Assembly (NCBI RefSeq): GCF_003049665.1
Contig: NZ_PYWM01000013.1
Location: 1-64,000 of the forward strand
Reading direction: 5' to 3'
Source: Lysinibacillus mangiferihumi
GTDB lineage: Bacteria > Bacillota > Bacilli > Bacillales_A > Planococcaceae
DNA: 64,000 bases
In this document: piece after piece, positions 40,097 to 48,917 of the stretch
How positions within the stretch are numbered: the first letter of the stretch is position 1
Layout: the number at the start of each line of letters is the position of its first letter
Notes under the pieces: generated by a model
The model's database searches: none
Told to the model about the DNA's origin: nothing
What the model saw: only the letters and a program-made list of their open reading frames with translations
Made by a program: the position numbers and the translations under genes

Positions 40097-41245
40097 CTAT
40101 AGGTTCTTCAGATTTTCTGCAACCTTTTGATGTGTAATGGTCACTGGAATCGATACCGTTAAAGTAGTGCCATTTTCACTTTCTATTTTAAATGTGCCAT
40201 TAATAAACTCTAATCGTTCGCGCATCCCTTTTAAGCCGTTACCTGTTTTCAATGCCTGTTTTTTCGTAATGCCTTGTCCATTATCGCGAACAATCAAATG
40301 TACTTCTTTAAAGTTTTGATGGAAGGCTATTTCACATTTGGTTGCGCCGCTATGTTTCACAATATTCGTTACGGCTTCCTTCAAACACATGGACAACACA
40401 TTCTCTACAAGTGGTGGGACACGTAAGGAGTCCATATCCCCCTCAAAAACAAATTCCATTTCAGCCGCTTTTAAAATTTGAGATATACGCATAAGCTCAT
40501 CTTCAAATTTATTTGTCCGCATATCCGATACTAATTCTCGAACCTCTTTTAAAGCAATACTAGCTGTTTGACGAATATCTTTTATCTCGATTAATGCTTG
40601 CTGAGGATCACGTGCAATAAGTCTAGATGCTAAATCGCTTTTTAAGCCAATCATGGATAATTTTTGACCGAGCGTATCATGTAAATCTCTTGCTATACGT
40701 TGCCGTTCCTCAAAAACAATTAATTCGGCAATACGTTCATTTGCAGTTTCTAATTGCCCTTCTAAATTTTCACGCTTATTTTTCGAATAAATTGTTAACG
40801 GTAGAAGCACCACTGCCAAAATCGTTAAAACAACAAATGGAAGCTGTGATAAAAATAAATGTAGCTCAACAAAGAAACCAAATCCTGTAGATATCACAGT
40901 AAAACCAATATGGAGGCCATACATTATGTAAAAGCCAACCGGTCTACGGATATTTCCAATGAAAAAGGCTGTAAAAATCGATAAATACACATAGCCGAAC
41001 AAAATAGTCAACGTAATATTAATGACCATCTCAAAGCTAATCCACATATAAACAAGCCCGTTTTTAGCGTTCACAGAAAATCGGTAAAAAATAAAATAGA
41101 GCATTAAAAAAGTAATGCCTATTGATATTTCAATATACGATGATTTTCTAAATATAAAGAAAAACGGGAGAAAACAAAAAATAATCCATAAATAAACGCT
41201 GAGCATAGGACTATTCGGAATGATACTATGCCGTTTCCTCATCAT
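40097..41245 (-). CDS. desK: Sensor histidine kinase DesK
   Basis: A 382-residue membrane thermosensor kinase. About five membrane segments (residues 15-150) lead into a coiled-coil linker (LEGQLETANERIAELI) and a HisKA_3 domain with the phospho-acceptor His in RIARDLHDTLGQKLSMIG. The ATPase domain has VTNIVKHSGAT (N box) and DNGQGI plus GLKGMRERLEF. It detects reduced membrane fluidity and phosphorylates DesR. The open frame to 41362 runs back into a terminator; ATG 41245 (MMRKRHS) gives the usual DesK length. Confidence 0.92.
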   Translation of the reverse strand: MMRKRHSIIPNSPMLSVYLWIIFCFLPFFFIFRKSSYIEISIGITFLMLYFIFYRFSVNAKNGLVYMWISFEMVINITLTILFGYVYLSIFTAFFIGNIRRPVGFYIMYGLHIGFTVISTGFGFFVELHLFLSQLPFVVLTILAVVLLPLTIYSKNKRENLEGQLETANERIAELIVFEERQRIARDLHDTLGQKLSMIGLKSDLASRLIARDPQQALIEIKDIRQTASIALKEVRELVSDMRTNKFEDELMRISQILKAAEMEFVFEGDMDSLRVPPLVENVLSMCLKEAVTNIVKHSGATKCEIAFHQNFKEVHLIVRDNGQGITKKQALKTGNGLKGMRERLEFINGTFKIESENGTTLTVSIPVTITHQKVAENLKNL

Positions 41246-41351
41246 AATCTCACGCTCTTTCCTACTTTTCCCTATATTATAACAAGAAAAGCATATTTGC
41301 GCCCGTCCATTGCCATACAGTGGCTTGCCTACGAGCCTATCCTTACTATGT

Positions 41352-41385
41352 AAAACAGCCACCTCCTAAGAAGAGATGGCTGTTT
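41352..41385 (-). terminator. Terminator between des and desKR
   Basis: Minus-strand AAACAGCCATCTC / GAGGTGGCTGTTT hairpin just after the des stop. des should be mostly monocistronic, with limited readthrough into desKR. Confidence 0.75.
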
Positions 41386-41389
41386 ACGA

Positions 41390-42421
41390 CTAAGCAGCAA
41401 TACTGCCTTTCGTTTTTCGTTTTATGATTTCATTGACTTCTTTAAAAGAGACAAATTTGCCAAGTTCTTCATCGTATAATTTATAGCGTAACGATTCTAA
41501 GCTTGTACGTAACGTAATTGTAGTAGCCGTGTGTAATGGTGGCGTTTCTTTATGCGCTTTTTCAAGATTATAGTTCGGTACACGCGGAGCTAAATGGTGT
41601 ACATGGTGGAAGCCGATATTACCTGTTATCCATTGTAATAATTTCGGTAATTTGTAGTATGAACTACCTTCTACCGCGGCTTTCACATAATCCCAATCAG
41701 TGTCATGCTCGAAATAAGAATCTTCGTACGTATGTTGGATATAGAATAACCAAATTCCTAATGCACCTGCGATAAATAAAGTAACACCCTGCACTAATAA
41801 AAATGCTTGCCAACCCATAGTGTAAATGAGCCCTGCACAAATGCCGGCAATAATAATATTTGTTAAATGCGTATTCATACGCTCTTTTTGCTTCGCATCT
41901 TTTCGGTTAAAACGATTTAAAACTAATACCATATATAAAGGACCTAAGCCGAACATTACAAGTGGATTACGATAAAAACGATACCATAATCGTTGACCTT
42001 TAGAAGATTGTAAATATTCTTCTACTGTCATCATATCAATATCACCAATACCACGCTTATCTAAGTTCGAGCTTGTTGCATGGTGAATTGTATGCTCACG
42101 TTTCCATTTTTCATAAGGGAACGATGTTAGTACCCCAGTTAATAAGCCAACCCAGTCGTTTGCCTTTTTGCTTTTGAAAAATGAACCGTGGGTACAATCA
42201 TGGAAAATAATAAATGTTCTTACGACAAAACCAGCAGCAATAACACTTAAACCTGCAGTTAACCATGGCGAAATATCAACCAACATATAACCAGCAATCC
42301 ATAGGACGATTAACGGCGCTATTGTGTTAACCATTTGAAAAACACTTTTACCTGTGTCTGATTTCGCAAATGGTGCTACATCTTGGCGCAACTTTTTCGT
42401 TTTTTCTTTATCTGTTGCCAT
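41390..42421 (-). CDS. des: Membrane fatty acid desaturase Des
   Basis: An acyl-lipid desaturase of 343 residues, probably delta-5 as in B. subtilis, that introduces a cis double bond into membrane phospholipid chains after cold shift. Four to six membrane segments and the three di-iron His boxes: HDCTHGSF, REHTIHHATSS and FHHVHHLAPRVPNYNL. Start ATG 42421 (MATDKEKTK) gives a normal length; the longer frame to 42493 overlaps the promoter. Controlled by the DesKR pair encoded downstream. Confidence 0.93.
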   Translation of the reverse strand: MATDKEKTKKLRQDVAPFAKSDTGKSVFQMVNTIAPLIVLWIAGYMLVDISPWLTAGLSVIAAGFVVRTFIIFHDCTHGSFFKSKKANDWVGLLTGVLTSFPYEKWKREHTIHHATSSNLDKRGIGDIDMMTVEEYLQSSKGQRLWYRFYRNPLVMFGLGPLYMVLVLNRFNRKDAKQKERMNTHLTNIIIAGICAGLIYTMGWQAFLLVQGVTLFIAGALGIWLFYIQHTYEDSYFEHDTDWDYVKAAVEGSSYYKLPKLLQWITGNIGFHHVHHLAPRVPNYNLEKAHKETPPLHTATTITLRTSLESLRYKLYDEELGKFVSFKEVNEIIKRKTKGSIAA

Positions 42422-42471
42422 TCCTTTTTTCCCTCGTTTCCTTTTGCTTATGATATCATCATAAAACAAGA

Positions 42472-42524
42472 GTATAGCGAGCAACAGACGCAAACATCAT
42501 AAAAAGCATATGACATTTGTCATA
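42472..42524 (-). promoter_or_regulatory. des promoter with candidate DesR operator
   Basis: A perfect palindrome TATGACAAATGTCATA (42524-42509 on the minus strand) lies upstream of a TATACT -10 element (42477-42472) that has a poor -35. That is the layout of an activator-dependent promoter, in keeping with DesR control. Confidence 0.6.
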
Positions 42525-42532
42525 CTCAAAAG

Positions 42533-42612
42533 CCAGCGCTATAAAATTCCGCTCTCCGCTAAGGTTATTTCAACACGTTAGCGATGCTGTTGTTACTTTA
42601 TTAGCGCTGCCT
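42533..42612. repeat. Inverted repeat of about 80 bp downstream of the acetyltransferase gene
   Basis: Ends GCCAGCGCTATAAA and TTTATTAGCGCTGCC are inverted copies. On the minus strand the second arm is followed by GCTTTTG. It may be a long-loop terminator or a small degenerate repeat element. Confidence 0.45.
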
Positions 42613-42614
42613 TT

Positions 42615-43115
42615 TTACTTTTCAGGTCCCGTTAAATGCAGTTGATAAAATACTAAATCCAACCATTCTCCAAATTTGTATCCCGCATTTTTAATTGTTC
42701 CTGCATATTCAAAGCCTAGCTTCTCGTGCGCCTTAATACTGCCAATATTTTCGCCATCGATACCGGCAACTAAAGTCTTCACACCCTGTTTCTCTGCGAT
42801 ATCAATCAATTGATGCATTAACTTACTGGCAATGCCTTTCTGATAATGCTCCTTGTGTACGTATACCGAATGCTCCATCGTATGCTTATAACCTGGATAA
42901 GGGCGGAACTGACTGTAATTTGCAAAACCCGCCACTACTCCATTTTCCTCAAAAACTAACAACGGGTTACCCGCTGCTTGGTGCTCATAAAACCATTGCT
43001 TTTTCTCATCTAATGATTGTATTTCATACCTATATACAGCTTTACTCGTTAAAATAACATCGTTATAAATAGCTAAAACCTCAGGTAAATCTTTTTCTTC
43101 CATAAATCGAATCAT
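42615..43115 (-). CDS. GNAT N-acetyltransferase, phosphinothricin acetyltransferase-like
   Basis: A 166-residue GNAT enzyme. Motif A is visible as SVYVHKEHYQKGIASKLMHQ (acetyl-CoA binding), followed by GIDGENIGSIKAHEKLGFEYAG, and the aromatic FANYSQFRPYPGYKHTMEHS strand, as in YwnH/Pat-like enzymes that acetylate amino-acid analogues such as phosphinothricin or methionine sulfoximine. The substrate cannot be decided from sequence. ATG 43115 (MIRFMEEKDL) is chosen as start; the frame opens at 43190. Stand-alone gene. Confidence 0.85.
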   Translation of the reverse strand: MIRFMEEKDLPEVLAIYNDVILTSKAVYRYEIQSLDEKKQWFYEHQAAGNPLLVFEENGVVAGFANYSQFRPYPGYKHTMEHSVYVHKEHYQKGIASKLMHQLIDIAEKQGVKTLVAGIDGENIGSIKAHEKLGFEYAGTIKNAGYKFGEWLDLVFYQLHLTGPEK

Positions 43116-43330
43116 CCAGTTCACGTCCTCACCTAAAAAGAAATAGAACCCCACCGATAACAGCAGGGTATGCATTGCACAATAGTCCATTCGACAAGCA
43201 TAAAGGAAACACGGATTTTGAGCAGGCTTGGATATTGCCCGTTCAAAATCCGTACTATCCGTTGCTCACATGTACTTTAATCGTTGACCGTTAAAGTGTT
43301 CTTCATAAAGATAAAGCATTTTTAGCAAAA

Positions 43331-46300
43331 TTACACGTTAAAATATCTCGCATCTGGATGCGCGAAAACTATTGCAGATACGGAAGCTTCTGGCTCCATC
43401 ATAAAGCCTTCTGTTAAATGAACCCCTATATCTTCTGGCTTGAGCAAACCAAATAATTTTTCTTGGTCCTCCAAGTTTGGGCATGCAGGATAGCCAAATG
43501 AGAAACGTTGCCCTTGATATTTCGCAGCAAAACGGTCTCGCATTGTGAAATCTGTGTTGTCTGGGAAGCCCCATTGATCACGAATTTCTTGGTGCATACG
43601 TTCCGCAAAGCCCTCAGCAAGCTCAAGAGCAGTTGATTGAAGGGCATGACTTTCAAGGAACTTCCCATCTTCTTTTAATTGACGAGCTGTCGCCATTACA
43701 CCTTGACCAGCTGTGACAACCATCAATGCAATATAGTCCATTTCTCCACTTTCTACTGTTTTCAAGAAATCTGCTAAACACATAAATGGTTCCACCTGTT
43801 GGCGAGGGAATGTAAAGCGTTCAATTTCCGTTTTACTATCGGCAGGATCATAAACGATGACATCATCTCCATCAGCTTGTGCTGGGAAGAATTGATACAA
43901 GCCTGAAGGTTTCAATAGATCACTTTGTAAATAATCATCCACCAATGCTTTTAATTCTGTTGCTCGCGTATCCCCTGCATCTAGTAATTGTTGAACTTGT
44001 CCTTTTAGCCCTAAGTGATGCCCTAGTAATGTTCGCATATTGACATATGGATATAGATGCGACACCGAGTACTCCTTTTTCACATGACGGCGAACATCCG
44101 ATGGCAGGAACACCGGTGCATCTTTCACAGTACGTACAGGCTTCACTGTAATTTCTTTAGCAGGTCGTGCTGCACGTTTTTCATCTGCTTCTAATCGTTT
44201 TTGGCGGGACTCTGCTATTTCAGCTAAAAAGTTTTCTCGCGTCTCACTACCCATTAACAGATTCACTTGCTCTAGCCCTTGCATCGCATCTTTTGAGTAA
44301 ATGACAGGTCCTTCATATTCATTAGCAATTTTCGTTTCTGTAAAGCGTCGAGACAACGCCGCCCCTCCTACTAGTATCGGCACATCAATACCAGCAGCCT
44401 TAAAGTCTTGCGCAGTGATCACCATCTGCTGAGCAGATTTAACGAGTAAGCCAGATAGTCCGATGAAATCAGGTTTTTCTTTACGAATCGCTTCAATTAA
44501 CTGAGCTGGCGTTACTTTAATACCTAAATCAACGACTTTGTAGCCATTATTACTTAAAATAATATCTACTAGGTTTTTACCGATATCATGCACATCACCT
44601 TTTACAGTAGCGAGCACCATTTTACCTTTGCCAGAACTGTCCTCATTTTTTTCCATAAATTGTTCAAGATGTGCTACAGCAGCCTTCATAACACCCGCTG
44701 ATTGTAATACTTCTGCAACGATAAGCTGATTATCGTTGAATAAACGACCAACCTCAGCCATCCCTTCCATCAGCGGCCCATTAATAATATCAAGCGGCGC
44801 CTCAAAAATTTCACGAGCGGCATCTAAGTCTTCAATAAGCCCCTCTTTTGTTCCTTCTAAAATATAGTAAGCTAAGCGCCCTTCCACCGTTTTCGGAATA
44901 TCCGCTTCTGTTTTCTCTTTCTTTTTATCACGATAAAAATCAGTGAAAACCGCTAATGTTTCATCATTTGTATTAAACAATAGATCATTTGCTAGCTTAA
45001 TTTCCGCTTCAGGAATCGATGCATAACGCTCTAATTTCTCTGTATTTACAATCGCGTAATCCAAGCCCGCCTGTGTACAGTGATATAAATAAACAGCGTT
45101 CAGAACTTCACGACCCACTGGTGGTAAGCCGAAAGAAATATTACTGACACCGAGTACCGTTAACGTACGTGGCATTTTTTCTTTGATAAGACGAATGCCC
45201 TCAATTGTTTCAAGTGCTGATCCAATATATTGTTCATCTCCAGTACCTACCGGGAACATTAACGGGTCAAAAATAATATCTTCAGGAGCCAAGCCCCATT
45301 TCTCCGTTAATAATTGATAAGAACGCTCAGCAATTTCTAATTTACGATGACGATCTACTGCCATCCCCTGCTCATCAATCGTACCAACAACTAAAGAAGC
45401 ACCATATTTTTTCACTAATGGCATTACGGCGTCAAAACGTTCTTCTCCATCCTCTAGGTTAATAGAGTTAATGATGGCTTTCCCTTGAGAAAATTTCAAT
45501 GCTTCCTCAATTACTTTTTCATCTGTGGAGTCGATAACAAGTGGAACCTTAACTTTTTTCACAACTTCCTGCATAAATCCACGCATATCCGCCAATTCAT
45601 CTCGGTCAGGGTTCGCTAAACAAATATCGATAACATGTGCACCATTTTTCACTTGCGCACGAGCAATTTCTGCCGCTTCCTCATATTTACCATCAATGAT
45701 TAAATTTTTAAATTTTCGAGAGCCAATAACATTTGTTCGTTCCCCAATAAATAATGGGCGCATTGAATCATCGTACACTAAAGGTTCAATACCCGATACG
45801 ACATGACCATGTGTAGCTTCAGGTAATGGACGTGGCTTTTCGTCCTTTAGTACTTCTCTAATTGCTGCAATATGGGCTGGTGTTGTCCCACAACAACCAC
45901 CGACAATATTCAGCCAGCCTTTTTCAGCAAAACCTTTTAATTTTTGTGATAAGGATTCGGGTGATTCATGATAACAACCTTCCTCATCCGGTAAACCAGC
46001 ATTCGGATAACAGCTAATATAACCAGTAGAAAGCTCCGCTAGTGAACGAATATGATCGGTCATAAATTCTGGACCAGTTGCACAGTTTAAACCGACTGAA
46101 AGCGGCTTAATATGTTCGATTGATATGTAAAAAGCATCAATTGTTTGCCCTGCTAATGTTGTACCCATCGGTTCAATCGTGCCGGAAATCATCACCGGTA
46201 ATTCTTTGCCCGTCTCTTTAAACGCACGTGACACCCCTAGTGTCCCCGCTTTTACATTGAGCATATCCTGACTCGTTTCTAGTAGCAGTACATCTGAACC

Positions 46301-46762
46301 TGCTTCAATTAGAGCCTTTGCCTGTACATAAAAGTTTTCTTCTAGTTCATCAAAGGTAATACCGCCAGTGACTGATAATGTTTTCGTCGTTGGGCCCATC
46401 GCTCCGGCAACGAAACGTGGCCATTCTGGAGTAGAAAACTCATCCACTACTTTGCGTGCAATTTCCACCGCACGTTTATTAATCTCTTCCGCATTAGCCC
46501 CAAGATTATATTCATTTAATACGAGAGGTGTACCGCCAAACGTATTTGTACAAATGATATCCGCACCAGCTTCTAAATATTTTCGATGAACCTTTTCAAG
46601 CACATCGGGTCTAGTTAATACAAGATTCTCGTTACAACCATCAAGCTCCTCACCACCAAAATCTTCTGCTGATAAGTTTTCATTTTGAAGCATTGTACCC
46701 ATTGCGCCATCCAGAATTAAAATTCGTTTCTCTAGTTGCTCTTCAATCAAGTGCTTAGCCAT
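43331..46762 (-). CDS. metH: Cobalamin-dependent methionine synthase
   Basis: Transfers methyl from methyltetrahydrofolate through cobalamin to homocysteine. The 1143-residue protein has all four modules in order: homocysteine-binding barrel (ILDGAMGTMLQ; zinc ligands in GLNCATGP and VGGCCGTTP), pterin-binding barrel (FIGERTNVIGSRKF), B12-binding domain (cap, then DVHDIGKNLVDIIL with the axial His and GLSGLLVKSA), and the C-terminal reactivation domain (GQRFSFGYPACPNLEDQEKLF in part). Its ATG overlaps the upstream yitJ stop by eight bases, so the SAM riboswitch in front of yitJ controls it. The B12 demand fits the cobalamin-regulated transporter at 59206. Confidence 0.96.
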   Translation of the reverse strand: MAKHLIEEQLEKRILILDGAMGTMLQNENLSAEDFGGEELDGCNENLVLTRPDVLEKVHRKYLEAGADIICTNTFGGTPLVLNEYNLGANAEEINKRAVEIARKVVDEFSTPEWPRFVAGAMGPTTKTLSVTGGITFDELEENFYVQAKALIEAGSDVLLLETSQDMLNVKAGTLGVSRAFKETGKELPVMISGTIEPMGTTLAGQTIDAFYISIEHIKPLSVGLNCATGPEFMTDHIRSLAELSTGYISCYPNAGLPDEEGCYHESPESLSQKLKGFAEKGWLNIVGGCCGTTPAHIAAIREVLKDEKPRPLPEATHGHVVSGIEPLVYDDSMRPLFIGERTNVIGSRKFKNLIIDGKYEEAAEIARAQVKNGAHVIDICLANPDRDELADMRGFMQEVVKKVKVPLVIDSTDEKVIEEALKFSQGKAIINSINLEDGEERFDAVMPLVKKYGASLVVGTIDEQGMAVDRHRKLEIAERSYQLLTEKWGLAPEDIIFDPLMFPVGTGDEQYIGSALETIEGIRLIKEKMPRTLTVLGVSNISFGLPPVGREVLNAVYLYHCTQAGLDYAIVNTEKLERYASIPEAEIKLANDLLFNTNDETLAVFTDFYRDKKKEKTEADIPKTVEGRLAYYILEGTKEGLIEDLDAAREIFEAPLDIINGPLMEGMAEVGRLFNDNQLIVAEVLQSAGVMKAAVAHLEQFMEKNEDSSGKGKMVLATVKGDVHDIGKNLVDIILSNNGYKVVDLGIKVTPAQLIEAIRKEKPDFIGLSGLLVKSAQQMVITAQDFKAAGIDVPILVGGAALSRRFTETKIANEYEGPVIYSKDAMQGLEQVNLLMGSETRENFLAEIAESRQKRLEADEKRAARPAKEITVKPVRTVKDAPVFLPSDVRRHVKKEYSVSHLYPYVNMRTLLGHHLGLKGQVQQLLDAGDTRATELKALVDDYLQSDLLKPSGLYQFFPAQADGDDVIVYDPADSKTEIERFTFPRQQVEPFMCLADFLKTVESGEMDYIALMVVTAGQGVMATARQLKEDGKFLESHALQSTALELAEGFAERMHQEIRDQWGFPDNTDFTMRDRFAAKYQGQRFSFGYPACPNLEDQEKLFGLLKPEDIGVHLTEGFMMEPEASVSAIVFAHPDARYFNV

Positions 46763-48602
46763 CTATACTTACTCCTTTTTTCTGTTCATCCAATTGTCCG
46801 ATAAATTTCATTAATTCAAGCGTCATATCATAGCGTAAAAACGGTGTAATTAAATAAATACCATTAAAATATTCTGCCGCTACTTCTACTAACTCTTTGG
46901 CAATTGCAATCCCTTCTAATGTTGAACGTTCTTTATCTTCACCACACGCCTTCATACGTGCTAGTGCATCGTCTGATAATTTAATCCCTGGTACTTCATG
47001 ATGTAAAAACTCGGCGCTCTTATAGCTCGTTACTGGCATAATACCAATATAAATTGGGGCGTCTAAATGCTTTGTTGCCTCATAAATTTCCACAATTTTT
47101 TCTTTTGTATAAACAGGTTGAGAAATAAAATAATCCGCACCATGTTCAATCTTTTTCTCTAAGCGTGCTACTGCACGATCTAATACACGAACATTCGGGT
47201 TAAATGCTGCCGCAACAGAAAAGTTTGCTTTCTTACGAAGTGGCTTACCGGAAAATGATATCCCCTCATTCAACTGTTTAATTAATTGAATAAGCTCCAT
47301 GGATGAAACATCATAAACACTTGTGGCACCTGGGAAGTCTCCTACCTTTGTTGGATCTCCAGTAACCGCTAAAATATCATGAATGCCAAGTGCATTTAAG
47401 CCCATTAAATGGGATTGTAGACCAATTAAGTTACGGTCACGGCACGTAATATGCGTCAACGGTCGTACACCATGTGTCTCCTTTAATAACGCACCCATAG
47501 CGACATTACTAATGCGGGGAGATGCAAGCGAATTATCAGCCATCATCACGACATCTGCACCTGCTTCATATAATTTTTTTGCCCCTTGAATAAAACCGTC
47601 AATTTCTAGATGTCTCGGAGTGTCTAACTCTACGATAACCGAACGTTCGCGCTTCACCTTTTCATGTAGCGGTTCATATGTCGCAGGTTCCGCTTCCCGC
47701 ACAATCTCTACTTTTTCAGGTTTCGTATACTTTGCTTCAACAGGCGTTAACTCTTCTAAATATTTCTTCGCAGCTGCTATATGTTTAGGTGTCGTACCAC
47801 AACATCCACCGATTAAACGAACACCTTGGTCACGCAATGCAACTGCTGCTCGGCCAAAATAATCAGCTTCTGACTCATAAACGACACGCCCATCCTCTAA
47901 ATCTAGTAGCGATGCATTTGGATATGCTGACATAAATGCTTTATCAGGAAGCTCCACACCTTCAAATGCTTGAATTGTATGATGGGGACCTAAACGACAA
48001 TTGACGCCTACTACATCTGCACCAAGAGCTTGTAACTCATGTAATGCTTGATTTAACGTCATTCCATTTTGCAACACACCCGGCTCATGCATGGATACTT
48101 GTGCAATAATCGGTAACTCTGTTTTGCCACGTAACATTTTTAACGTTGCACTTAACTCTTCAAAATCATAATACGTTTCAAGTAAAAGACCATCAGGATT
48201 GCCAGCAAGTAACACATTTGCTTGTTCTTCAACAGTCAATAATATTTCCTCTAAAGTAGCATCACTTTTACGAATGCCACGGATGCCCCCAATTGTCCCT
48301 AAAACAAATTGCCCGCCATCAGCTGCCGCTCGTTTTGCAATCGTGATTGCCGCTTCATTATATTGTTGAACCCGTGATTCTAAGCCGTAACGCGCTAATT
48401 TAATCGCATTTGCACCGTAAGTATTGGTCTGAATGACATCTGCACCAGCAGCTATATATTCTCTATGAATTTTTTCAATTAACTCCGGTCTCTGTACATT
48501 CATTTCCTCATGACAGTACTCTAAGCCGTAGCCATATAATACAGTACCAATGGCTCCATCCGCGGTAAGCACATGTGTTTTTAACTTTTCTAGCAATCCC
48601 AT
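46755..48602 (-). CDS. yitJ: Bifunctional homocysteine S-methyltransferase / methylenetetrahydrofolate reductase (YitJ)
   Basis: A 615-residue fusion. Residues 1-290 form a homocysteine S-methyltransferase barrel (LTADGAIGTVLYGYG; zinc ligands in GVNCRLGP and IGGCCGTTP). Residues 320-610 form an FAD-dependent methylenetetrahydrofolate reductase (HITCRDRNLIGLQSHLMGL; DILAVTGDPTKVGDFPGATS; FISQPVYTKE). It makes methyl-THF for MetH, encoded next. Start ATG 48602 follows AGAGGG. Governed by a SAM riboswitch, the same arrangement as B. subtilis yitJ. Confidence 0.95.
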   Translation of the reverse strand: MGLLEKLKTHVLTADGAIGTVLYGYGLEYCHEEMNVQRPELIEKIHREYIAAGADVIQTNTYGANAIKLARYGLESRVQQYNEAAITIAKRAAADGGQFVLGTIGGIRGIRKSDATLEEILLTVEEQANVLLAGNPDGLLLETYYDFEELSATLKMLRGKTELPIIAQVSMHEPGVLQNGMTLNQALHELQALGADVVGVNCRLGPHHTIQAFEGVELPDKAFMSAYPNASLLDLEDGRVVYESEADYFGRAAVALRDQGVRLIGGCCGTTPKHIAAAKKYLEELTPVEAKYTKPEKVEIVREAEPATYEPLHEKVKRERSVIVELDTPRHLEIDGFIQGAKKLYEAGADVVMMADNSLASPRISNVAMGALLKETHGVRPLTHITCRDRNLIGLQSHLMGLNALGIHDILAVTGDPTKVGDFPGATSVYDVSSMELIQLIKQLNEGISFSGKPLRKKANFSVAAAFNPNVRVLDRAVARLEKKIEHGADYFISQPVYTKEKIVEIYEATKHLDAPIYIGIMPVTSYKSAEFLHHEVPGIKLSDDALARMKACGEDKERSTLEGIAIAKELVEVAAEYFNGIYLITPFLRYDMTLELMKFIGQLDEQKKGVSIDG

Positions 48603-48637
48603 AAATCGTAGCCCTCTCTTTCCTTGTATCCAAAATA

Positions 48638-48670
48638 TAAAAAGCCTTCTTTTACAAAAAAGAAGGCTTT
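48638..48670 (-). terminator. Terminator of the SAM riboswitch
   Basis: Minus-strand AAAGCCTTCTTTT / AAAAGAAGGCTTT hairpin followed by TTATATTTT, between the aptamer and yitJ. Confidence 0.88.
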
Positions 48671-48689
48671 AACGAATCGCAATTGTTGT

Positions 48690-48793
48690 TCCTTCTCATC
48701 TTCGACCAAAAAGGTCTTCTGGATTTAGCACCTGACATAAGTTGGTTGCTGAAGCTTCATAGGGCCAGTCCCTCTGCTTCTCTTGATAAGAAT
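48690..48793 (-). promoter_or_regulatory. SAM-I (S-box) riboswitch controlling yitJ-metH
   Basis: The minus strand contains the S-box hallmarks: CTTATCAAGAGAAGCAGAGG, then GACTGGCCCTATGAAGC, CAGCAACC and GGTGCTAAATCC, closing with GATGAGAAGG. SAM binding should favour the downstream terminator and switch off methionine synthesis. Confidence 0.95.
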
Positions 48794-48917
48794 GTAGTAT
48801 GAATTTTTCAAATAATTAAAAGAATCATATCGTTTACAGACGATAGAGTCAAGACTATTTCACTTAACAAAGGAGATTTCTCCCGAAAAAAATATTATTT
48901 TAGTTTTAACTTCACTG

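Noticed and set aside
43338-43668. Minus-strand frames of 78 and 80 residues inside metH
   Set aside because: They overlap the conserved reactivation domain of metH in another frame and have no ribosome sites.
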